A stretch of 13,396 nucleotides of DNA. It comes from Anaerolineae bacterium (GTDB lineage: Bacteria; Chloroflexota; Anaerolineae; JADYZS01). The translations under genes were made by a program, and so were the position numbers. A model generated the notes under the pieces. The model worked only from the letters and a program-made list of their open reading frames with translations. It was not told the DNA's origin and made no database searches. Of this stretch, positions 7,162 to 13,396 are shown in pieces (within the stretch, counting starts at the first letter, position 1; each line of letters begins with the position of its first letter). The DNA is taken from assembly GCA_020853075.1 (NCBI GenBank), contig JADYZS010000475.1, positions 1 to 13,396 on the forward strand. The letters run 5' to 3'.

Positions 7162-7938
7162 TCAATCCTGATCCATGTACACGGCGCTACGCCCACCATC
7201 TACCGTCAAGGTGGTGCCGCTGACAAAGCCCGCTTCATCCGAGGCCAGGTAGAGGGCCGCCGCCGCGACGTCATCCGGTGTGCCAAGACGCCCGATGGGG
7301 TGGAGCGAGGCAACGCGCCGTCTCTCGGCCTCCGGGTCGGGAAAGGTCGCCAGGTAAGCCTCGGCCAGTTCCGTCCCTATCCAGCCGGGACAGATGGCGT
7401 TGACGCGAATCTTGTCGGGCCCGCCATCTATCGCCATGCTGCGGGTCAGGCCGACGACCCCGGCCTTGGCCCCCGGGTAGGGGAACGAGTGGCGTAATGT
7501 TGCAAAGGCGTGCACCGAGGCGATGTTGATGATGCTACCGCCGCCTCCTTTCCGCATCTCAGGGATCGCGTATTTGCTGCACAACCATACACCCTTGAAA
7601 TCAACGTTCATGCACTGTTCCCATTGTTCCATCGTCAGGGTGTCGGCTGTGCGGAAGACGATGACACCCGCGTTGTTCACCAGGACGTCCAGCCTGCTGT
7701 AGTGGGCTATTGTCTTCTCCACCATCGCCTGGACGGATGCCTCATCCGTCACGTCGGTGGTGACGTGAAGGGCTTCGCCGCCCGCAGCGCGCAGGGAAGC
7801 AGCGGCACGCTCGCTCCGCTCCGTCACGATCTCGGCAATGACGACCTTCGCCCCTTCTTGCGTGAACCGTTTGGCGATGCCGTAGCCGATACCCTGTCCG
7901 CCTCCGGTCACGATAGCAACCTTCCCCGGAATACGCAT
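7162..7938 (-). CDS. short-chain dehydrogenase/reductase (SDR family, classical type)
   Basis: This 258-residue NAD(P)-dependent oxidoreductase carries all classical SDR signatures. The cofactor motif TGGGQGIG is at residues 11-18, NNAG at 88-91, and the catalytic tetrad is Asn111, Ser141, Tyr154 and Lys158 (YPGAK). PGWIGTE at 184-190 follows, and the C-terminal GTTLTVDGG is at 241-249. Glu36 after the second strand suggests preference for NAD over NADP. The start is set by AGGAGG at 7943-7948, 4 nt upstream. Related enzymes act on sugars, sugar acids or 3-oxoacyl substrates, and the substrate here is unknown. It lies downstream of nuoN but behind an intrinsic terminator whose T-run ends only ~22 nt before its ATG, so how it is transcribed is unclear. 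Confidence 0.9.
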   Translation of the reverse strand: MRIPGKVAIVTGGGQGIGYGIAKRFTQEGAKVVIAEIVTERSERAAASLRAAGGEALHVTTDVTDEASVQAMVEKTIAHYSRLDVLVNNAGVIVFRTADTLTMEQWEQCMNVDFKGVWLCSKYAIPEMRKGGGGSIINIASVHAFATLRHSFPYPGAKAGVVGLTRSMAIDGGPDKIRVNAICPGWIGTELAEAYLATFPDPEAERRRVASLHPIGRLGTPDDVAAAALYLASDEAGFVSGTTLTVDGGRSAVYMDQD

Positions 7939-7960
7939 AACACCTCCTGGCCTCAGTACC

Positions 7961-8000
7961 CAAAAAAATAAGGCCCCCTGCGTTCATACGCCGCGGGGGC
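7961..8000 (-). terminator. intrinsic terminator after nuoN
   Basis: On the minus strand a hairpin with GCCCCC/GGGGGC outer arms (7995-8000 and 7973-7978) and an inner GCG/CGC pairing is followed by a T-rich run complementary to 7962-7971 (seven consecutive A on the plus strand). It lies 24 nt past the nuoN stop. Confidence 0.75.
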
Positions 8001-8023
8001 TCTATCAGAAGAATGGGAAGCAC

Positions 8024-9502
8024 CTACCGCGCGGCCAGGAACTGCACCGTCTGCGTGGCCCAGGTGGCCCAATTGATAAAAGGCTGCGGGTAGAGGCCGA
8101 TGAGGAGCGTGGCGACCACGGTGACTACCAGGACCACCTGCACCGGCAGCGTGATGCGAATCGGGCTCTCGTCGTTGCCGGACGTAACAAACATGACGCG
8201 GACGACGTTCAGATAGTACCAGGCAGAGATGGCGCTGTTGATGGCTCCTACCGCGGCCAACACCAGGAGTTGCACCTGCACCGCCGCGCCGAAGACGAAG
8301 AACTTGCCCAGGAAGCCACCCGTGGGCGGGATGCCCGCCAGCGAGAGGAAGAAGACGACCAGCACTGCGGCCAGCCAGGGCGAGCGCCGGATCATCCCGG
8401 CATAGTCCTTGATTTCAATGGAGCCAGTGCGCTCCTCCACGGCGAGGACGGCCACAAACGCGCCGACGTTGGTGAAGAGGTAGGCGAAGAGGTAGATCAT
8501 GAGGCCGTTGATGCCGTTGATGCTGGTGCCGCTGGTGAGATAGACGGCGACCAGGCCGATAAGGATGTAGCCCGCCTGCGCAATGGAAGAGTAGGCCAGG
8601 AGCCGCTTGATGTTCGTCTGGCGGATGGCGATGAGGTTGCCCAGCGTCATCGTCACGATGCTGACCCCGGAGAGCACGGCAACCCAATCGCCCTGCGCGG
8701 GTTGCATGGGGAGCGCGGTGAGAAGGAACCGCACCAGGACGGCGAACCCCGTAGCCTTAGAGGCGGTGGAGAGGAACGCGGTGACCGGCGTCGGCGCACC
8801 GTCGTAAATATCGGGCACCCACTGGTGGAAGGGAACGAGGGAGGCCTTGAAGCCGAGCCCTGCCAGCACCAACACGATGGCCGGGAAGGTGAGGACACGC
8901 AAGGAGTTCGGCCCTTGCGTGGCGATGGCGCGGCCGATGCCCTCTAAGTCCGTTGTGCCCGCGATGCCGTAGAGGAGCGAGAAGCCATAGAGCATGATGG
9001 CCGAGGCGGTGGAGCCGTAGAGGAAATACTTCATCGCCGCCTCGTTGCTACGCTTGTCGGCCCTCAGGAACCCGGCCAGGACGTACGACGTGATGCTCAA
9101 GAACTCCAGGCCCAGGTAAATGAGGACGAGGTTATTGGCGCTGACGGCGACGGTCATCGCCAGGGCCGCGGCCAGGAGGAGCGCGTAGAACTCGCCGGAA
9201 TAGGGTGAGCGTTTCTCTATGTAGCCCATCGTCGCCAGGACGACCAGGGCCATGCCCGCCAGCGCGATGACCTGGAAGAAGAGGGCGAAGTTGTCCACCG
9301 TGAGCATCGTCGCCACGGGCGCATCGCTGCCCTGGATCAGGAAGACGGCCACCAGCGCGGCCAGGAGTCCGGCCAGCGCCAGCGCAGGGACCAAGCGGCG
9401 TGTGCTTTCGCGGCCCATGATAAGGTCAACCGCCAACACCAGCGTCCCCGCCACGAGCAGGATGAGTTGCGGAGAGAGAGCAGCAAGGTCAGTCAGGCTC
9501 AA
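8024..9502 (-). CDS. nuoN: NADH-quinone oxidoreductase subunit N (complex I)
   Basis: NuoN is one of three antiporter-like, proton-pumping membrane subunits of respiratory complex I. The 492-residue protein is almost entirely hydrophobic helices, about 14 predicted. The pumping residues are recognisable: Glu133 (GLEFLSITSYVLAG), Lys219 (GFKASLVPFHQW), Lys249 (STASKATGF) and Lys400 (LGKFFVF). The PDIYDGAPTPVTAF segment is a NuoN signature. I prefer TTG 9502 as the start because GGGAGG lies 6 nt upstream; an in-frame GTG at 9523 would add seven residues but has no SD. nuoN normally follows nuoM directly. Here a restriction-modification pair intervenes, with a 74-nt gap before nuoN and no clear promoter in it, so expression probably depends on read-through from the upstream nuo genes. 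Confidence 0.95.
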   Translation of the reverse strand: MSLTDLAALSPQLILLVAGTLVLAVDLIMGRESTRRLVPALALAGLLAALVAVFLIQGSDAPVATMLTVDNFALFFQVIALAGMALVVLATMGYIEKRSPYSGEFYALLLAAALAMTVAVSANNLVLIYLGLEFLSITSYVLAGFLRADKRSNEAAMKYFLYGSTASAIMLYGFSLLYGIAGTTDLEGIGRAIATQGPNSLRVLTFPAIVLVLAGLGFKASLVPFHQWVPDIYDGAPTPVTAFLSTASKATGFAVLVRFLLTALPMQPAQGDWVAVLSGVSIVTMTLGNLIAIRQTNIKRLLAYSSIAQAGYILIGLVAVYLTSGTSINGINGLMIYLFAYLFTNVGAFVAVLAVEERTGSIEIKDYAGMIRRSPWLAAVLVVFFLSLAGIPPTGGFLGKFFVFGAAVQVQLLVLAAVGAINSAISAWYYLNVVRVMFVTSGNDESPIRITLPVQVVLVVTVVATLLIGLYPQPFINWATWATQTVQFLAAR

Positions 9503-9508
9503 TGGATT

Positions 9509-9514
9509 CCTCCC
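9509..9514 (-). promoter_or_regulatory. Shine-Dalgarno of nuoN (favours a TTG start)
   Basis: GGGAGG on the minus strand lies 6 nt before TTG at 9502-9500 and downstream of the alternative GTG at 9523. This is why the TTG is preferred. Confidence 0.6.
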
Positions 9515-9576
9515 ATCAGTCACTCAGGTTTTAGTCACGCTACATAACCGGGTGGCTGCAAACGCCGATTAGACAG

Positions 9577-10815
9577 CTATACCTGGGCTAAGAGGCGAGA
9601 TTCATTTGCTTGTATCTGTTGCTCGCTTGCCAGTCGTTGAATGACCTTCTCTATCGCCCTTGCCGTAGAATCAACGATAACTACACCAGGGGGTAATGGG
9701 ATTTCAAGCCCCAGATCTAACTCCTCTTGTGTTGAAACGACGATCATGGTAGAAATCCTCTTGGTTCTCGTAGCTCTATAAAGCGAACTTGCTGCTTCCG
9801 CCAGCGTTTCTCCCGGCCTCTGTACTCTGATGGGGATAGAGCCATTCTCGTGCTCTACTCTCAGGAGGGCGTCTATGCCGTCGTTTCGTTGAACAGGAAC
9901 TAAGTCTAAGCCCGTAAGCTGCTGCAATACATCCTCTCTTACGTTCCTGTATGCGACTCTACCCACCTCAAGAAGATGCGATTGAGTCTTTACCGGGTTC
10001 TCAAGTCGCCCTCTTGTGATCTCAATGGCCTCATCTGAGACATCAATTCCGATTGAACTGCGCTCCAATAGTTTTGCTGCTACAAGCGTTGTGCCGCTTC
10101 CACAGAACGGATCAAGGACAGTGTCTCCTTTTTCCGTAACCAATTCAATGACCCTCTCTAACAGTAATACCGGTTTCTGCGTTGGGTACCCGGTTCTCTC
10201 CCTCGCCTTGGGGTTTAGGAATGGAATGTCCCACACATCACTAAGGGGCACACCTTTCTTGAGGCCGTTCGGTATAACCTCCCCTTGTTCGTCGCGTGAA
10301 TATATCGCTTTCCCAAATTCGTCTCGTTTGCGCTTCTGAAGTATCTGTTCAATATTCGTAGCTGGTGAATAATCCGTGAGATACACGTTGAATTTATAGA
10401 GATATGTCTTAGAATAAAAAAGGATGTTCTGGTGCGCAGGCAGCAAATTCTTCTGGGAAGCAGACCATCGGCGATAGTACCATATTATCTCTGCACGAAA
10501 CATGCTCTCGCCAAATACTTCATCCAACAAGAACCGAGCGATATGGGATGCATTACGGTCACAGTGAAAAAAGATGGAACCAGAAGGGCGCAGCACACGA
10601 TGCAACTCTTGTAGTCTTTTATAAAGGAAATTACTATATTCATCCGTTGAGCTCCAGGTGTCTGGAAACTGAAATTCCCTTGTTCTATCCCTAGTTCCGA
10701 GCCTGTGAACCTTTTGCGTGAAGAACGGTGGATCAAGGTAAACAAGGTCAACACTTTCGGACGGTATTCTCTTCAATACGTCCAGGCAATCACCTTGGTA
10801 TACTTCGTGTTTCAT
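9577..10815 (-). CDS. DNA methyltransferase of a type II restriction-modification system (beta class, N6-adenine or N4-cytosine)
   Basis: This 412-residue enzyme should transfer a methyl group from S-adenosylmethionine to an exocyclic amino group in the DNA site that the adjacent nuclease cuts. The catalytic motif IV is LDPPF (27-31) near the N-terminus, and the SAM-binding motif I DPFCGSGTT (235-243) lies near the end of the core, giving the beta-class order with the target-recognition region between. GYPTQKP (209-215) precedes motif I as expected. Residues ~285-400 form an extra C-terminal domain with a GIDALL...IPIRVQ pattern that recalls a degenerate PD-(D/E)xK fold lacking the usual Lys. 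The ATG overlaps the endonuclease stop by 4 nt (ATGA), so the two are translationally coupled. Base composition is AT-richer than the flanking nuo genes, suggesting acquisition by transfer. Confidence 0.88.
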   Translation of the reverse strand: MKHEVYQGDCLDVLKRIPSESVDLVYLDPPFFTQKVHRLGTRDRTREFQFPDTWSSTDEYSNFLYKRLQELHRVLRPSGSIFFHCDRNASHIARFLLDEVFGESMFRAEIIWYYRRWSASQKNLLPAHQNILFYSKTYLYKFNVYLTDYSPATNIEQILQKRKRDEFGKAIYSRDEQGEVIPNGLKKGVPLSDVWDIPFLNPKARERTGYPTQKPVLLLERVIELVTEKGDTVLDPFCGSGTTLVAAKLLERSSIGIDVSDEAIEITRGRLENPVKTQSHLLEVGRVAYRNVREDVLQQLTGLDLVPVQRNDGIDALLRVEHENGSIPIRVQRPGETLAEAASSLYRATRTKRISTMIVVSTQEELDLGLEIPLPPGVVIVDSTARAIEKVIQRLASEQQIQANESRLLAQV

Positions 10816-11438
10816 TTCGCCTGTGTTCTCTCGTCAGCAAGTTCTTCTAGGATCTGCCTCAGATCCACTCCTGTCCGGGTCTTGACATATTCCCAAGCAG
10901 TGTCGCTATAATAATACTCGCCATTGAGTCCGTGATAGAGAGTCTCCAGTGCTTTCTGAATCCTTACCGCCTGACTCCTGTTGGGATAGTAGAACATCAC
11001 CCGAATTGGATTATACCCGGCATCGTATATAGCCTGTAGGCGGGTGTGCTCCTTCGTGATATGGTCGCCATCGGTCGTTGCATCTCTCCACTTAATCTCA
11101 ATGGCGTCACTGCCGATCAAGCAATCAATTTCAAACGTTGCCGGACGCTTACCTTCTGTATTGGGGATTCGTTTCGGTCCAGAGCCGGGATGCGCGTGCT
11201 CAAAGCAAAGTCTGGCCGCCCCTTCGAGAAAAGAACCGGCGTACTTGTACAGGAAACGGCCTTTGTTTTGGTAGATATCAATCAATCTTCCTTCTTCATC
11301 TGTGATCCCCAAAACCTTATAGACCAGAAAATGTGAAACATCCTCCTGTTCCATCTCCTTGACTCGTTCTTCTATCTGGGCCTTGAGTACCTCGGCGTGT
11401 TGATTGGCTAGATCGCGTATGTCATCCTTGATGCCCAT
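10812..11438 (-). CDS. type II restriction endonuclease, probably ApaLI family
   Basis: This 208-residue nuclease should cut unmethylated DNA at the site protected by the methyltransferase. A PD-(D/E)xK active site is visible: Asp105 in TFEIDCLIG and Glu114-x-Lys116 in AIEIKWRDATTDGDH. An N-terminal helical stretch (residues 1-35, charged, partly coiled-coil-like) is followed by the YQNKGRFLYKYAG segment (56-68). The overall sequence matches my memory of ApaLI-type enzymes (ApaLI cuts GTGCAC), but the recognition site here is an inference. The start is ATG 11438, 31 nt after the nuoM stop, with only a weak GAGG about 10 nt upstream. It precedes the methyltransferase with a 4-nt overlap. No controller (C) protein gene is seen. 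The gene is AT-richer than its neighbours. Confidence 0.82.
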   Translation of the reverse strand: MGIKDDIRDLANQHAEVLKAQIEERVKEMEQEDVSHFLVYKVLGITDEEGRLIDIYQNKGRFLYKYAGSFLEGAARLCFEHAHPGSGPKRIPNTEGKRPATFEIDCLIGSDAIEIKWRDATTDGDHITKEHTRLQAIYDAGYNPIRVMFYYPNRSQAVRIQKALETLYHGLNGEYYYSDTAWEYVKTRTGVDLRQILEELADERTQAK

Positions 11439-11469
11439 AACGACTTATACCTCATACTCCCTCTCGCGC

Positions 11470-12978
11470 TTAGAACCTCCCCATCAGCGCGGTGAACGCC
11501 TGGTTGAAGAAGTTCACCAGCGGCGTCGGATAGATGCCGAAGAAGACCATGAACGCGACCAGCGGCCACATCGTCACTTTCTCAAAGTCCACCATGTCGG
11601 TCAGGCCGTGCCACTTGTGCTCGTCAAACTTCCCCAGGAACATGCTCTGCATGATGCGCCAGAGTATATAGCCCGCTGTCACGATGATGCCGATGACGCC
11701 GATGGCTGCCCACAGGGGCACGATGTCAAACGCGCCACGGAAGACGAAGAACTCGCTCCAGAAGCCGGCGAGCCCCGGCAGCCCCAGGCTGGCGAAGCCC
11801 GTGAGGGCCATGATGCCGTAGTAGTAGGGAAGTTTGCTGCTGAAGCCGCCGAAGGCCGCCAGGTCGCGCGTGTGCGCCCGCTCGTAGATGACGCCGACCA
11901 GGAAGAAGAGCCCGCCCGTGATGATGCCGTGGTTGAACATCTGCAAGGCCGCACCGTTCAGCGCCATCGCCGCGCTGTCCCGCAGAGATGAACCGACCAC
12001 CAGCGAGGCCGCCGCTGCGCCGATGCCCAGCGTGACGAAGCCCATGTGGCTGACGGAGGAGTAGGCGATGAGCCGCTTGAGGTCGGTCTGCGCCATGCAG
12101 ACGAAGGCCCCATAAACGATGCTGATGACGCCCATCGCCACGAAAGCCCACCACCAATAGCGCAAGGCTTCGGGGAAGAGGGGCAAGGCGATGCGCATGA
12201 GGCCGTACGCGCCCAGTTTCAGCAGGATGCCCGCCAGGATGACGCTCCCGGCGGTGGGCGCGGCGGTGTGGGCATCGGGGAGCCAGGTGTGGAAGGGCCA
12301 GGATGGGACCTTGATGAGGAAGGCGATAGAGAAGCCCCAGAGCGCCAGGCTGGCGAGGGTGAGGTTACCGGCGAAGGGTCGCAGTTCGGCAGCCCGGATG
12401 ATGTCAAACGTGCCGGTGGTGAAATAGACGCCCAGGATAGCCAGAAGCATCAGGACGCTGCCCGCCAGGGTATAGAGGAAGAATTTGATGGCCGAGTATT
12501 GCGGCCTGTCCTTCTCCTGGCCCCAGATGGCGATAAGGAAGTACATCGGCACCAGGCCGACTTCCCAGAAGACGTAGAAGAGGACGAAATCCAACGCCAC
12601 GAAGACGCCCAGCATCCCCATTTCCAGCAGGAGGAACAGGAAGAAGAACTCCTTGACCCGGTGAGTGATGGTGAAACTGGAATAATACAGTGAGAGCGTC
12701 GTCAGCAACGTGGTCAGGAAGACCAGCGGCACACTCAGGCCGTCCACCCCCAGGTGATACGACGCGCCCAGGGCCGGTATCCAGGATGCCTCATCGGGGA
12801 ACTGCATGCCCCCTGTGGTGCGGTCGTAGGCGAAGACGACGTACATGCTCAGCGCCCGGGGGATGAGGCTGACCAGGACGCTGACCCGCTTGATGAGGCT
12901 CTCCCGTTCTTTGGGTATCAGCAAAACCAGGATGGAGCCGAGCAAGGGGATGAAGGTGATGAGGGTAAGGATGGGCAT
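11470..12978 (-). CDS. nuoM: NADH-quinone oxidoreductase subunit M (complex I)
   Basis: NuoM is an antiporter-like, proton-pumping membrane subunit of complex I. The 502-residue protein is a chain of about 14 hydrophobic helices. Key charged residues are present: Glu139 in FWEVGLVPMY, Lys223 in FLIKVPSWPFHTWLPDAH, Lys254 in GILLKLGAYG, and Glu409 in GFWSEFFVF. The HTxAPTAGSVILAG signature (237-250) is characteristic of NuoM. ATG 12978 directly follows the TAA of the upstream HEPN gene (12979-12981), and its AGGAGG (12987-12992) lies inside that gene, so translation is probably coupled. Downstream, nuoN is displaced by a restriction-modification pair. nuoL would be expected upstream, beyond the right edge of the window. 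Confidence 0.96.
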   Translation of the reverse strand: MPILTLITFIPLLGSILVLLIPKERESLIKRVSVLVSLIPRALSMYVVFAYDRTTGGMQFPDEASWIPALGASYHLGVDGLSVPLVFLTTLLTTLSLYYSSFTITHRVKEFFFLFLLLEMGMLGVFVALDFVLFYVFWEVGLVPMYFLIAIWGQEKDRPQYSAIKFFLYTLAGSVLMLLAILGVYFTTGTFDIIRAAELRPFAGNLTLASLALWGFSIAFLIKVPSWPFHTWLPDAHTAAPTAGSVILAGILLKLGAYGLMRIALPLFPEALRYWWWAFVAMGVISIVYGAFVCMAQTDLKRLIAYSSVSHMGFVTLGIGAAAASLVVGSSLRDSAAMALNGAALQMFNHGIITGGLFFLVGVIYERAHTRDLAAFGGFSSKLPYYYGIMALTGFASLGLPGLAGFWSEFFVFRGAFDIVPLWAAIGVIGIIVTAGYILWRIMQSMFLGKFDEHKWHGLTDMVDFEKVTMWPLVAFMVFFGIYPTPLVNFFNQAFTALMGRF

Positions 12979-13392
12979 TTAGGATTCCTCCTCAGACTTG
13001 GTCAACGCGTCTCTTAAGATATGCAGCAACTCCTCAGCCGTTTGCAGAACGAGCGAGGCCTCCGCCGTGCCGATGATAGCGCCCCATTCGTAGCGAGCCT
13101 GGTTGCGGAACGCCAGAGAACGGCGCACACGGTCACTCAATTCAATCGGCAGTCTCCCGCTCTTGATATACAACTCGCCGAAGCGATTGACGATGCCGCT
13201 GTGGCTGGACGGCAAATCATCCATGTGCAAGAGGGGCAGGCCCTTGACCGCCAGTTCAGCCGCGTTGTAGGCAGCGTCCACGGCAATACGGTGCCTGCCG
13301 TCCGCCGCGTTCTGGCGCGCGCCCGCAAGGTACTCCTGGCCCAACGCGTAGGCCGACTCCATCGCCGCGCGCTTCAGTTCTGCAGCGTCCAT
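12979..13392 (-). CDS. HEPN-domain protein
   Basis: This 137-residue, mostly helical protein fits the HEPN fold in length and pattern: two long helices at the N-terminus (AYNAAELAVKGL, 41-52), a SHSGIVNRFGELYIKSG segment (63-79), and a final helix after FRNQARYEWG (95-104). The position of the HEPN RNase motif (R-x4-6-H) is occupied by R96-N-Q-A-R-Y101, so the catalytic His is missing. This is common in non-toxic or partner-type members. HEPN proteins often pair with a nucleotidyltransferase (MNT), which could lie past the right edge. The gene ends on the base before the nuoM ATG and supplies its SD. ATG 13392 is the likely start, but the frame is open to the edge, so it could be longer. Confidence 0.72.
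   Translation of the reverse strand: MDAAELKRAAMESAYALGQEYLAGARQNAADGRHRIAVDAAYNAAELAVKGLPLLHMDDLPSSHSGIVNRFGELYIKSGRLPIELSDRVRRSLAFRNQARYEWGAIIGTAEASLVLQTAEELLHILRDALTKSEEES
12987..12992 (-). promoter_or_regulatory. nuoM Shine-Dalgarno inside the HEPN gene
   Basis: AGGAGG on the minus strand, within the codons for the Glu-rich C-terminus (EEES) of the HEPN protein, lies 8 nt before the nuoM ATG. The HEPN stop codon fills the last 3 nt of that spacer. Confidence 0.8.
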
Positions 13393-13396
13393 TGAG

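Noticed and set aside
9503..9576. Possible promoter in the gap between the methyltransferase and nuoN
   Set aside because: No -35/-10 pair with acceptable spacing was found on the minus strand.
10895..10925. AT-rich TATTATTATAG stretch on the minus strand inside the endonuclease gene as an internal promoter for the methyltransferase
   Set aside because: The -10 is plausible, but no convincing -35 lies at the right distance.
9578..11452. 7-bp direct repeat TATACCT flanking the restriction-modification pair (9578-9584 and 11446-11452), as a possible target-site duplication
   Set aside because: Seven bases shared between two short searched segments can arise by chance (roughly one in twenty), one copy overlaps the methyltransferase coding end, and there is no transposase or terminal inverted repeat.

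Overview
The window looks like a GC-rich bacterial chromosome. The content points to a Chloroflexota-type organism (for example an Anaerolineae-like lineage): GC-rich complex I genes next to sugar/hydroxyacid catabolic genes, sigma70-like promoters with strong AGGAGG ribosome binding sites, and short palindromic and heptamer repeats. This is inferred from gene content and style only; no marker gene fixes the taxon.

Left half (1-7102), all on the plus strand: the 3' end of an unidentified protein; a D-isomer-specific 2-hydroxyacid dehydrogenase; a GNAT acetyltransferase; a large (778 aa) six-hairpin glycosidase-like protein with its own good promoter; a truncated remnant that looks like the first codons of a PIG-L/LmbE-type deacetylase gene, coupled by an ATGA overlap to a uridine/pantothenate-kinase-like P-loop kinase; a perfect 12-bp-arm palindrome lying over that kinase's stop codon; and a nitrilase-superfamily amidohydrolase with a second good promoter. 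A 12-bp-arm hairpin separates it from the convergent right half. The set suggests catabolism or modification of sugar-derived acids and amides, but no pathway can be assigned.

Right half (7162-13396), all on the minus strand. Read in the direction of transcription it runs: HEPN-domain protein, nuoM, ApaLI-type restriction endonuclease, beta-class DNA methyltransferase, nuoN, intrinsic terminator, SDR oxidoreductase. nuoM and nuoN encode antiporter-like proton-pumping membrane subunits of respiratory complex I and are normally adjacent. Here a complete, visibly AT-richer restriction-modification pair sits between them with short gaps (31 and 74 nt) and no terminator, so it is probably transcribed with the nuo genes. 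The HEPN gene ends on the base before the nuoM ATG and carries the nuoM Shine-Dalgarno inside its last codons, so nuoM translation is probably coupled to it.

The most notable feature is this cluster of defence-type genes (HEPN and restriction-modification) embedded in the tail of a respiratory operon. Other points of note are the PIG-L gene remnant and the palindrome that supplies the kinase C-terminus. No RNA genes, CRISPR arrays, insertion sequences or origins were seen, and no gene-free stretch exceeds 300 bases.
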